DNA from: Phenylobacterium aquaticum
Lineage (GTDB): Bacteria; Pseudomonadota; Alphaproteobacteria; Caulobacterales; Caulobacteraceae
DNA length: 64,000 nt
Direction: 5' to 3'
NCBI GenBank assembly: GCA_947378305.1
Contig: CANCJJ010000001.1
Span: 1-64,000, forward strand
Shown: piece by piece, positions 1 through 9,034 of the stretch
Layout: every line of letters starts with the position of its first letter
Position numbering within the stretch: position 1 is the first letter of the stretch
Notes under the pieces: model-generated
Database searches by the model: none
The model's input: only the letters and a program-made list of their open reading frames with translations
Told to the model about the DNA's origin: nothing
Made by a program: the position numbers and the translations under genes

Positions 1-207
1 GATGTCGTCATGATGCGGGTCTATCTGGTCGGTGACCCTGCCAAGGGCGGCAAGATGGACTTTGCCGGCATGATGGAGGGCTATGGCCAGTATTTCGGCA
101 CAGCCGCCCAGCCCAACAAGCCCGCACGCGTGACCATGCAGGTCGCCGCCCTCGTCTCCCCGGGCATGTTGGCGGAAATTGAAGTCCAGGCGGTCAAGAA
201 ACCCTGA
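1..207 (+). CDS. RidA/YjgF-family protein, C-terminal fragment (truncated by window start)
   Basis: Frame open from base 1; VYLVGDPAKGGKMDFAGMMEGYGQYFGTAAQPNKPARVTMQVAALVSPGMLAEIEVQAV resembles the RidA C-terminus; stop at 205-207. Confidence 0.75.
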   Translation, partial: DVVMMRVYLVGDPAKGGKMDFAGMMEGYGQYFGTAAQPNKPARVTMQVAALVSPGMLAEIEVQAVKKP

Positions 208-253
208 CCCCCCGGGCACAGCTCAAAAAGACCCAGCTCAATAAGACCCGGCT

Positions 254-1189
254 CTAACGGACCAGGGCGCTGACCTCTGCCATTTGAGCAGGGGTCAGGT
301 CCCAATCTGCCCCCTTGGCATTCGCGGCAATCTGCGCCTCGCTCGTGGCACCCGCTATGACCGAACTGACCCCGGGATGACCCAGCAGCCAGGCAAAGGC
401 CAGCTCCAGAAGACTATGGCCCTGAGCCTTGGCCCAGGCGTCGAGTTTCTCAACCTTGTCAAAATTGGCATCATTCAGCGCAGAGGCCGCCCGTGCGCCC
501 ATGGCCGCCATGCGCGTGCCTTCCGCGGGTGCCTCACCCCGGGTGTATTTCCCGCTCAGGAGGCCTGAGGCCAGGGGGAAATAGGGCAGGAAGCCAAGGC
601 CAAACCGCTCGCAGGCTGGCAAGACGTCGCGCGCCACGGCGCGTTCCAGCAGGCTGAAATGGTTTTGCGCACTGACAAACCGCTCCAGCCCGCCGCTGCG
701 CGATACCCAATCGGCATCGGCAATCTGCCAGCCGGAGAAGTTGGAATTGCCGAGATAGAGCACCTTGCCCGCCCGAACCAGGTCGTCCAGCGCCCGCAGG
801 GTTTCCTCGATGGGCGTATCCGCATCCGGGATATGCATCTGGTAGAGATCGATCCGGTCGGTATTCAACCGCCGCAGACTGGCCTCGACAGCCTCAACAA
901 TGTAGCGACGCGACCCGCCGCGCCGGTAGGGGCCTTCGCCCATGGGATTGGCAAATTTTGTCGCGATAATCGCCTGATCCCGCTTCCCCTGAAGCGCCAC
1001 GCCAAGATAGGTCTCGGACTTCGATCCGCCATAGACGTCCGCCGTATCAAAGAAGTTTATGCCGGCATCGAGAGCCGCCTCCACCACGCGCGTCGTCTGG
1101 TCCTGGTCAATCCGCATGCCGAAATTATTACACCCCAGCCCAATGGCGCTGACCTTCAGCCCGCTGGTGCCCAATTTGCGCAGTTTCAT
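254..1189 (-). CDS. aldo/keto reductase family oxidoreductase
   Basis: MKLRKLGTSGLKVSAIGLGCNNFG, DTADVYGGSKSE, RLNTDRIDLYQMHIPD motifs; full-length 311 aa. Confidence 0.95.
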   Translation of the reverse strand: MKLRKLGTSGLKVSAIGLGCNNFGMRIDQDQTTRVVEAALDAGINFFDTADVYGGSKSETYLGVALQGKRDQAIIATKFANPMGEGPYRRGGSRRYIVEAVEASLRRLNTDRIDLYQMHIPDADTPIEETLRALDDLVRAGKVLYLGNSNFSGWQIADADWVSRSGGLERFVSAQNHFSLLERAVARDVLPACERFGLGFLPYFPLASGLLSGKYTRGEAPAEGTRMAAMGARAASALNDANFDKVEKLDAWAKAQGHSLLELAFAWLLGHPGVSSVIAGATSEAQIAANAKGADWDLTPAQMAEVSALVR

Positions 1190-1301
1190 TCTTGCCCCCT
1201 CCCGATCCTATGGTTTGATATCACCATCTTAGGCGCAGAGTGATTGGCGGCGCCAGACGACCTGTGAGGGTTTGCCGGGGTGAGGGTTTGGGGGCTCTGT
1301 C

Positions 1302-1928
1302 ATGATTGGCATTACGAAAGGCCAGCTAGACCTGCTCGCCCCCAATGCCCGCGCCGACTATCTGGAGAGTTTCGAGACGGCTGATCTTGTGCTGGCGCAT
1401 CACGGAATAAATGCCAACGCGCGCCGGCTAAGCCATTTCATGGCACAAGTCCTCCATGAATCCGCAGGCCTGACCCTGCGGGTGGAAAACATGAACTATC
1501 GGGCCGAACGGCTCCTCCAGGTCTGGCCCTCCCGCTTTGCCGACTTGGCGGCGGCCCAACCCTTTGCCCATAATCCAGACGCCCTGGCGGACAAGGTCTA
1601 TGGGGGGCGCATGGGGAATATCGACCCCCATGACGGGGCCAAGTATATTGGCAGAGGGCTTCTGCAAATCACAGGGCGCGCCGCCTATCGTCGCATCGGT
1701 GCCCGGCTGGACATGCCGCTGGAGGAGGAGCCCGCCCTCGCGCTTTCGCCTGCCTGGGCGCTGAAAATTGCCGCTGAAGTCTGGGACCTCGCGGGCTGTA
1801 ACCCGCCCGCCGATGCCGACAGCCTTAGGCGAGTGACCCGGGCCATTAATGGCGGCCAGGTCGGCCTGGCCAGCCGGGCGGACTGGCTCGCAAAAACCCG
1901 GCATGTCTGGCCGACTGAGGGCAGTTAG
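1302..1928 (+). CDS. glycoside hydrolase family 19 (chitinase/endolysin-like) protein
   Basis: HFMAQVLHESAGL...RAERLLQVWPSRF...YGGRMGN...YIGRGLLQITGRAAY is the GH19 endolysin-like core; no signal peptide visible. Confidence 0.87.
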   Translation: MIGITKGQLDLLAPNARADYLESFETADLVLAHHGINANARRLSHFMAQVLHESAGLTLRVENMNYRAERLLQVWPSRFADLAAAQPFAHNPDALADKVYGGRMGNIDPHDGAKYIGRGLLQITGRAAYRRIGARLDMPLEEEPALALSPAWALKIAAEVWDLAGCNPPADADSLRRVTRAINGGQVGLASRADWLAKTRHVWPTEGS

Positions 1929-1991
1929 GGTTCGCCTGGGACCGTCCATCGGCTATGGAGGAAATCACATCCTGCCAACAGGACACTGCCC

Positions 1992-3935
1992 GTGACCCAG
2001 ACTGACCCCGAAACCGGTACGCTTCAGGCCGCCCTGGACCTTGCCGGACGCATGCTGGGTCCACGCCCTGACCTTGCCATTGTCCAGGCCGAGGAAATCC
2101 TGAAGGTCGCCCCGGGACATGCGACCGCCATTTCCCTTCTTGCCCGGGCCCATCTGGGGTTCGGCCTGGCCCTGGCCCGGTCGGGCGTGTCTCGAAAGTC
2201 TGTTCAGAGCCTGAGGCGGGCCGTTGATATTCAGTCCGACCTTTCCGAGGCCTGGAGCGCCCTGGCCCAGCAATACCGGCTTCTCGGCGAAACCGCTCGG
2301 GCCGACCAAGCCGAGGCCAGATATCTGGGCACGGTGATCCAGGACCCCGTCCTCCTGGAGGCAGGCATGGCCCTGTCCGATGGCCGTCTGGCCGTAGCCG
2401 AACACCTGCTCAGGGATCTGCTCAAAGCGCGCCCCGATGAGCCCGTCGCCCTTCGCATGTTGGCCGAGATCGCGACCCGCCTGGGGCGTTATGAGGATGC
2501 AGAGGCCCTCCTGCGCCTGAGCGTGGATCAGGTGCCGGGCTTTCATCCGGCCCGCTATCAACTGGCCGTCGTCCTCTACCGCCAGGCCCGAGCGAGCGAG
2601 GCCCTCCTCGAGCTCGAGTATCTGCTGACCGAAGACCCTGCCAATCCTGGCTACCGTAACCTCAAGGCCGCGGCCCTCGGGCAGACCGGGGACTATGATC
2701 AGACCGTCGCCATTTACGAATCCCTGCTGGCGGACTTTCCGGTCCAGCCCAAGGGATGGATGAGCTATGGCCATGCCCTCAAGACACTGGGTCGCCAGGC
2801 CGACGCCATAGCTGCCTATCGCCATGCCCTGGATCAGATGCCGGGTCTGGGTGAAGCCTGGTGGAGCCTAGCCAACCTCAAGACAGTGCAGTTTTCTGAC
2901 GCCGATGTCGCGATCATGCGCAGCCAGCTCGATGACGAGACCCTGTCCGAGGAAGACCGCTTTCACCTTCAGTTCGCCCTGGGCAAGGCCCATGAAGATG
3001 CCAATGCCCCGGGTCAGGCCTTCGACTATTATGCCCAGGGTAATGCTCTTCGTCGGAGTCGTCTGGACTATGATGCCGAGGAAACGTCAGCACACCTGGA
3101 GCGCAGCCGGGCGCTCTTCAGCCCTGCCTTCTTTGCCGCCCGGACCGGTTTTGGTTGCCCCGCCCCCGCCCCCATCTTCATTCTTGGACTGCCCCGGGCG
3201 GGATCGACCCTGATCGAACAAATTCTTGCCAGTCATTCAGCGGTCGAAGGCACAATGGAGCTGCCTGACATGCCCGCCCTGGCGAAGCGGCTGGGCGGTC
3301 GCCTTCGTCGCGATGCCCGGTCTGCCTATCCGGAAGTCCTGGGCGACCTGGACGCAGACGCCTGCCTGGCCCTTGGGGAGGAATATCTGGCGCGGACAGC
3401 TGGCCAGAGGAAATTGGGCCGTGCCCACTTCATCGACAAGATGCCGAACAACTTTTCCCACCTCGGCCTGATCCATTTGATCCTGCCAAATGCAAAAATC
3501 ATCGATGCCCGCCGACACCCGCTCGGCTGCTGCTTTTCGGGGTTCAAGCAACACTTCGCCCGGGGTCAGGGTTTTACCTATGACCTCACCGACCTTGGCC
3601 GATACTACGCGGACTATGTTGCCCTGATGGATCACATGGATCGGGTCCTGCCGGGTCGGGTTCACCGGGTCATTTATGAAAATCTGGTCGGTGACCTCGA
3701 AACCGAGGTCCGAAGCCTGCTGGACTATTGCGGCCTGCCTTTTGAAGACGCCTGTCTGCGGTTTCACGAAAACGACCGGGCAGTGCGCACTGCCAGTTCC
3801 GAACAGGTGCGCAGGCCCATTTTCACCGAGGGTGTCGACCAGTGGCGCAAGTTCGAGCCCTGGCTTGGGCCCTTGAAGACGGCCCTGGGCCCTGTGCTTG
3901 ACTCTTATCCAGACGTGCCTGATTTCACCGTCTGA
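1992..3935 (+). CDS. TPR-repeat protein with C-terminal sulfotransferase domain
   Basis: N-terminal TPR-like repeats; PAPS-binding-type loop FILGLPRAGSTLIEQILASH; KMPNNFSHLGLIHLILPNAKIIDARRHP. Confidence 0.9.
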   Translation: MTQTDPETGTLQAALDLAGRMLGPRPDLAIVQAEEILKVAPGHATAISLLARAHLGFGLALARSGVSRKSVQSLRRAVDIQSDLSEAWSALAQQYRLLGETARADQAEARYLGTVIQDPVLLEAGMALSDGRLAVAEHLLRDLLKARPDEPVALRMLAEIATRLGRYEDAEALLRLSVDQVPGFHPARYQLAVVLYRQARASEALLELEYLLTEDPANPGYRNLKAAALGQTGDYDQTVAIYESLLADFPVQPKGWMSYGHALKTLGRQADAIAAYRHALDQMPGLGEAWWSLANLKTVQFSDADVAIMRSQLDDETLSEEDRFHLQFALGKAHEDANAPGQAFDYYAQGNALRRSRLDYDAEETSAHLERSRALFSPAFFAARTGFGCPAPAPIFILGLPRAGSTLIEQILASHSAVEGTMELPDMPALAKRLGGRLRRDARSAYPEVLGDLDADACLALGEEYLARTAGQRKLGRAHFIDKMPNNFSHLGLIHLILPNAKIIDARRHPLGCCFSGFKQHFARGQGFTYDLTDLGRYYADYVALMDHMDRVLPGRVHRVIYENLVGDLETEVRSLLDYCGLPFEDACLRFHENDRAVRTASSEQVRRPIFTEGVDQWRKFEPWLGPLKTALGPVLDSYPDVPDFTV

Positions 3936-4088
3936 ACCTAGGAAATACAGTGCCGCGAAGCCACACAATGTGACGAATTTATTGCAGCACATTGACAGCC
4001 CGGGCCGGTCTGGAGGTTATTGCGCCAGCATAAGTCCCTGCACGGTGGGGGCCGTGTCAGATGTCGTTGTCAAACTGGGGACCCGCTC

Positions 4089-6455
4089 ATGATCAACCTA
4101 AACAGACTGTCGGCTCATAGCGGACAGGTGAAGTTCGGAGCCGCCCTGCTTGCCACCAGCATGCTGGTCGCCATTCCCGCCCTGGCCGCTGAGGTGGCCC
4201 AGGCTCCGGCCACGGTCGAGGAGCTGGTGGTCACCGCCCAGAAGCGGGAAGAAAACATCCAGGACGTGCCGGTCGCCATGACCGCGATTTCCACCAAGAA
4301 GCTGTCCGACCTGCACATCAACAACTTCAACGACTATGTGAAGTTCCTGCCGAGCGTCTCCTTCCAGGCCGCGACCCCGGGCTTTGCCAATGTCTATATG
4401 CGCGGCGTCGCCTCAGGCGGTGATGGCAACCACTCCGGCTCCCTGCCGAGCGTCGGCACCTATCTCGACGAACACCCTGTGACCACCATCGGCGGTGCCC
4501 TGGACGTGCACGTCTATGATGTCGCCCGGGTTGAGGCCCTGGCCGGTCCGCAAGGCACCCTTTACGGCGCAAGTTCCCAGGCGGGCACCATCAAGATTGT
4601 CACCAATCAACCGCAGCTTGGCGTGACCAAGGGCACCTATGACCTTGCAGTCAATTCGGTCGCCCATGGTGGGACCGGCTACAAGGCCGAGGGCATGGTC
4701 AACCTGCCCGTCAATGACAAGGTCGCCGTGCGCATGGTGGCATGGGACGAGCACGATGCGGGTTATATCGACAATATTCCGGGAACCCGGACCTATCCGA
4801 CTTCCCACGTGACCATCAACAACAAGGCCCGCGCCAAGAACAACTACAATGACGTGGACACCGTGGGCGCGCGCGTCGCAGCCCTGATCGAGCTCAACGA
4901 CACCTGGACCCTGCGGCCCACCTACATGACCCAGGACACCAAGAGCAACGGCTCCTTTGGCTATGACCGGACCCTGAAGGAACTGCAGGTCAAGCACTTC
5001 CTGCCGGAAGATGCCCACGACCGCTGGTACCAGGCCGCCCTGGCCGTGCAAGGCAAGATCAGCAACTTCGATCTGGTGGCGACCTCGGCCTATATGGATC
5101 GCCGCATCGATACCCACTCGGACTATACGGACTATTCCTATTTCTATGACAGCCTCTTTGGCTCGGGGGCCTATATCACCGACGCCTCGGGCAAGGTGAT
5201 CGATCCCACCCAGCGCATTACGGGTCGGGACCACTTCACCCGGATCTCCAACGAAATCCGCCTGTCCTCGCCCCAGGCCAATCGTTTCCGGTTTGTGGTT
5301 GGAGCCTTCCAGCAGCGCCAGACCCACTTCATCGAACAAAACTATCAGATCACCGGCATTGATCCGGCCATATCGGTGACCCACTGGCCGAATACCCTCT
5401 GGCTGACCGAGCAGCAGCGGGTGGACCGGGACTATGCTGCCTTTGGTGAAGCCTATTACGATATTACGCCAAAACTGACCCTGACGGCCGGAGTTCGGGC
5501 CTTCAAGGCCGACAACTCCCTCGCGGGCTTCTACGGCTTCAGCAAGGGCTATAGTTCCAGGACTGGCGAAGCGGCCTGTTTCTCCAAGGTGGTCGTCGGC
5601 CGCGCGCCCTGCACCAATCTCGACAAGCGAGTCAAGGAAACCGGGGAGATCTACAAGGTCAACCTGAACTACAAGATCGACGACGATAAGCTGGTCTATG
5701 CCACCTATTCCCAGGGCTTCCGACCGGGCGGCATCAACCGTCGCTCGACCCTGGCCCCCTACCTGTCCGACTATATCTATAATTACGAAGCGGGCTGGAA
5801 GACGGAATGGGCTGACAAGTCTGTCCGCTGGAACGGGGCCATTTATTACGAGCAGTGGAAGGACTTCCAATATGCCTTCCTGGGCCCGAACTCCTTCACC
5901 GAAATCCTCAATGCCGGTCAGGCCGAGGTCAAGGGCGCTGAAACCGAAATCACCTGGGCCACACCGGTTCAGGGTCTGAACCTCAATGGCGGGCTGGCCT
6001 ATACCGACGCCAAGCTGACCGAAGACTATTGCGGAACCGTCGATTCCAAGGGTGAACCGGTCAAGTCCTGCAAGTCACCCCAGGCACCCAGCGGCACACA
6101 GCTGCCTGTGACGCCCAAGGTGAAGGCCAATGCAACGGCGCGCTATGAATTCCCACTGGGCGGCTTTGATGCCCACCTCCAGGCCTCAGCTGTCTATCAG
6201 GACGCGACTTGGTCTGATCTGCGCGTCTCAGAGCGTAGCATTCTCGGCCAACAAAAAGGCTTCGGGACCGTGGATGTCGCCGGGGGACTGGCCAGGGACA
6301 CCTGGAAGGTTGAGCTGTCAGTGACCAATCTGTTCGATGAAATCGGCGATCAGTTCCGCTATTCCGAATGCACGCCCAGCGTCTGCGGAGCCCAAACCTA
6401 TTCCGTCCCCGCTCGGCCCCGGACCATCGCCCTGTCCTTCGGCCAGAAGTTCTAA
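4089..6455 (+). CDS. TonB-dependent receptor
   Basis: Signal peptide, TonB-box-like VEELVVTAQKREENIQDVPVAMTAIS, plug domain GPQGTLYGASSQAGTIKIVTNQP, C-terminal beta strand ending ALSFGQKF. Start placed at ATG 4089 rather than ORF start 4020 because of the signal peptide. Confidence 0.95.
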   Translation: MINLNRLSAHSGQVKFGAALLATSMLVAIPALAAEVAQAPATVEELVVTAQKREENIQDVPVAMTAISTKKLSDLHINNFNDYVKFLPSVSFQAATPGFANVYMRGVASGGDGNHSGSLPSVGTYLDEHPVTTIGGALDVHVYDVARVEALAGPQGTLYGASSQAGTIKIVTNQPQLGVTKGTYDLAVNSVAHGGTGYKAEGMVNLPVNDKVAVRMVAWDEHDAGYIDNIPGTRTYPTSHVTINNKARAKNNYNDVDTVGARVAALIELNDTWTLRPTYMTQDTKSNGSFGYDRTLKELQVKHFLPEDAHDRWYQAALAVQGKISNFDLVATSAYMDRRIDTHSDYTDYSYFYDSLFGSGAYITDASGKVIDPTQRITGRDHFTRISNEIRLSSPQANRFRFVVGAFQQRQTHFIEQNYQITGIDPAISVTHWPNTLWLTEQQRVDRDYAAFGEAYYDITPKLTLTAGVRAFKADNSLAGFYGFSKGYSSRTGEAACFSKVVVGRAPCTNLDKRVKETGEIYKVNLNYKIDDDKLVYATYSQGFRPGGINRRSTLAPYLSDYIYNYEAGWKTEWADKSVRWNGAIYYEQWKDFQYAFLGPNSFTEILNAGQAEVKGAETEITWATPVQGLNLNGGLAYTDAKLTEDYCGTVDSKGEPVKSCKSPQAPSGTQLPVTPKVKANATARYEFPLGGFDAHLQASAVYQDATWSDLRVSERSILGQQKGFGTVDVAGGLARDTWKVELSVTNLFDEIGDQFRYSECTPSVCGAQTYSVPARPRTIALSFGQKF

Positions 6456-6511
6456 ATTCCGTCGGGATTCAGGGGGTAAGCCTCTGAGTCCCGATCCTGA
6501 CGGAGTTTGCC

Positions 6512-6745
6512 ATGCTGGAAATGCGACCCGACTGCGAGGCCTGCGGGACTGACCTTCCTGCCCATCGAGCCGGAGCCTTTATCTGCACCTTCGAATGCAC
6601 CTTTTGTGCAGACTGTTGTTCGTCCCTGAAACAGACCTGCCCCAATTGCGGTGGCAATTTGCTTCCCCGACCCAGCCGCCCGGAAGCCCTCCTGGAAAAG
6701 AATCCGGCCTCGACGGTGCGCCGGTTCAAGCCTTCACACCCGTAG
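6512..6745 (+). CDS. DUF1272-like cysteine-rich (putative zinc-binding) small protein
   Basis: MLEMRPDCEACGTDLP...FICTFECTFCADC...CPNCGGNLLPRPSRP. Confidence 0.8.
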   Translation: MLEMRPDCEACGTDLPAHRAGAFICTFECTFCADCCSSLKQTCPNCGGNLLPRPSRPEALLEKNPASTVRRFKPSHP

Positions 6746-6811
6746 CCCGCACTCTGGTCCTGATGACATAGGTTATGGTCAATCCTGGGCCTGGCATCCT
6801 AGACTGCGGGC

Positions 6812-8074
6812 ATGACCCAGACCCGCTCGTCCTATTCGACCGTCGCCATCCTGCTGCACTGGCTGATTGCCGGGGCCATTGTGTTTCAGATTCTGCTAGC
6901 CTGGCGGATGGAGGACCTGGACACGCCCCTGGGCTTTGCCTTGATGCAAATGCACAAGTCGGTGGGCATCACCATACTCGGTCTCAGCCTGGTTAGACTG
7001 GCTTGGCGTCTGGCCAATCCCCCGCCTGCGGACACCCTGACCGGCTGGGAATCCCTTCTCTCACGTTCGGTTCATGTCTCGTTTTACGTCATCATGATTG
7101 GCCTGCCCCTGACAGGCTGGCTCATGGTCTCGGCCAGCCGGTATAACATTCCGACCCTGCTCTATGGCCACCTGCCCTGGCCCCACCTGCCTGTCTCTGG
7201 CCTTCCGCCCGCCTCCAAAAAAGTCTGGGAAGAGGTGGGGGAGAAGGGGCATGAAATTCTGGCCTGGTTCACCTATGGCCTTCTGGCCCTGCATGTGGCG
7301 GGCGCGCTCAAGCATCAGGTCTTTGACCGCGACATGGCTGTGGTCTCGCGCATGGTGCCGGGCGTGCGGGCCGGTCGGGTGTTTGACCCGCGCCTGATCG
7401 GAGTCGGCCTGGCCCTTCTCGCGGTCGCCGCCATGGCCTGGACCTTCATGCCAACCCTGCCGCGCTCAGCCCCCCTGCCACCTGCCGTCGCCCCCGCAAT
7501 GAGCACACCTGGGCCCGTCACGGGCACTACAGATCCGGCCCAGGCAACAAAGCCGGAGGCACCGGTAGCGGCTTCAGGACCTGCCGTCTGGATCGTGGCT
7601 CCAGCATCGACCCTTGGCTTCGAGACCGCCTGGTCCGGAACCCCGGTCACAGGCCGCTTTAACCGCTGGACCAGTGACATTCTATTCGATCCCGTGGCCC
7701 TGACAGGGTCCAAAGTCCGGGTGGTTATTGACCTGGCCTCGGTGGTCACAGGTGACGCCCAAAGGGATGATGCCCTTCCGGGGCCTGACTGGTTCGATGC
7801 TTCCAGCCATCCGAGCGCCGTCTTCACCGCCAACAGGTTCGAAAAGAGGGGTCCGGAAAACTATATTGCCCACGGGAAACTCTCCCTGCGCGGCGTGACC
7901 CGGCCAGTGGATCTGGCCTTTAAACTGAAGATCGACGGCGACAAGGCCCGGCTGGACGGTGTAACCCAGATCGAGCGAACCGCCTTTGGCGTGGGACAGG
8001 GCGAGTGGCAGGCAACAGATCAGATTCCGGCAGGGGTGAAGGTGAGCGTCCAACTCACAGCAACCCGGAAATAG
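6812..8074 (+). CDS. cytochrome b561 domain fused to YceI-like domain
   Basis: N-terminal b561 (ILLHWLIAGAIVFQILLAWRM, MHKSVGITILGLSLVRLAWR) with His residues in TM helices; C-terminal YceI-like (STLGFETAWSGTPVTGRFNRWTSDILFDP, GKLSLRGVTRPVDLAF). Confidence 0.9.
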   Translation: MTQTRSSYSTVAILLHWLIAGAIVFQILLAWRMEDLDTPLGFALMQMHKSVGITILGLSLVRLAWRLANPPPADTLTGWESLLSRSVHVSFYVIMIGLPLTGWLMVSASRYNIPTLLYGHLPWPHLPVSGLPPASKKVWEEVGEKGHEILAWFTYGLLALHVAGALKHQVFDRDMAVVSRMVPGVRAGRVFDPRLIGVGLALLAVAAMAWTFMPTLPRSAPLPPAVAPAMSTPGPVTGTTDPAQATKPEAPVAASGPAVWIVAPASTLGFETAWSGTPVTGRFNRWTSDILFDPVALTGSKVRVVIDLASVVTGDAQRDDALPGPDWFDASSHPSAVFTANRFEKRGPENYIAHGKLSLRGVTRPVDLAFKLKIDGDKARLDGVTQIERTAFGVGQGEWQATDQIPAGVKVSVQLTATRK

Positions 8075-8991
8075 CCCGGGCCGTCGCAGCCCTGCGGGCT
8101 GGGGCCCTGGTGATCCTGCCGACCGAGACCGTCTATGGGCTGGCCGGGGATGCCGCCACTCCTCTGAGCGTGGCTGCCATCTATTCCGCCAAGGGCCGGC
8201 CCCAGTTCAATCCCCTCATCGCCCATCTGGCCGATCTGGCCTCTGCCGAAAAAGTCGCCCAGTTTGATGACCGGGCGCGAAAACTGGCTCAGGCCTTCTG
8301 GCCGGGTCCCCTGACCCTGGTCTTGCCCGTAAAGGCGGGAGGCCAGGTCTGCGACCTGGCCCGGGCCGGTCTTGACACCGTGGCCGTACGAGTCCCCGCC
8401 CATCCCGTGGCCTTGGCCGTGCTCGCGGCTTTTGGCGGGCCGGTTGTGGCTCCATCCGCCAACCAGTCTGGGCGACCCAGCCCGACAACCCTGGCTGATG
8501 CTGTGGCCGAAACCGGACAGGCAGCCCAGGTCGCCCTAGAAGGCGGGTCCTGTCGGGTGGGGCTGGAATCGACAGTGGTCTCCCTCCTGGATGAACCGCG
8601 CCTCCTGCGCCCCGGGGCTGTGACAAGAGCCGAGATCGAGGCCCTGATCGGTCCCCTTTCCGAAGCGGAAGCCGATGCCCACCGGTCTCCTGGCCGTATG
8701 ACCCGCCATTATGCCCCCCGGGCCCCCGTCCGGCTGAATGTCCTCTCGCCCCTCCCGGGTGAGGCCTATCTCGCCTTTGGCCCGGCTACCGGCCCTGTCC
8801 CTGCCGGGGTGACCGTCTGGAACCTCAGTCCTTCGGCCAGCCTGTCCGAGGCGGCAGCCCGGCTGTTTGTCGACCTTCGCGCCGCCGATGCCAGCCATCC
8901 CACCGCCATTTCCGTGGCCCCCATTCCGCAATCGGGTCTGGGCGAAGCGATCAATGACCGGCTGGCGCGCGCGGCGGGCTGGATTGGCTGA
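8005..8991 (+). CDS. L-threonylcarbamoyladenylate synthase (Sua5/YwlC/YrdC family)
   Basis: GALVILPTETVYGLAGDA, IYSAKGRPQFNPLIAHL, FWPGPLTLVL, APSANQSGRPSPT, SPGRMTRHYAPRAP. Start uncertain; overlaps upstream CDS. Confidence 0.93.
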   Translation: MAGNRSDSGRGEGERPTHSNPEIARAVAALRAGALVILPTETVYGLAGDAATPLSVAAIYSAKGRPQFNPLIAHLADLASAEKVAQFDDRARKLAQAFWPGPLTLVLPVKAGGQVCDLARAGLDTVAVRVPAHPVALAVLAAFGGPVVAPSANQSGRPSPTTLADAVAETGQAAQVALEGGSCRVGLESTVVSLLDEPRLLRPGAVTRAEIEALIGPLSEAEADAHRSPGRMTRHYAPRAPVRLNVLSPLPGEAYLAFGPATGPVPAGVTVWNLSPSASLSEAAARLFVDLRAADASHPTAISVAPIPQSGLGEAINDRLARAAGWIG

Positions 8992-9034
8992 GCGGGGGCT
9001 GGTCTCCAGGGATGTCTCAGCCTAACCTGCGAGG

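Noticed and set aside
4413-5870. 485-aa minus-strand ORF antisense to the TonB-dependent receptor
   Set aside because: Antisense shadow of a codon-biased gene; no recognisable motifs.
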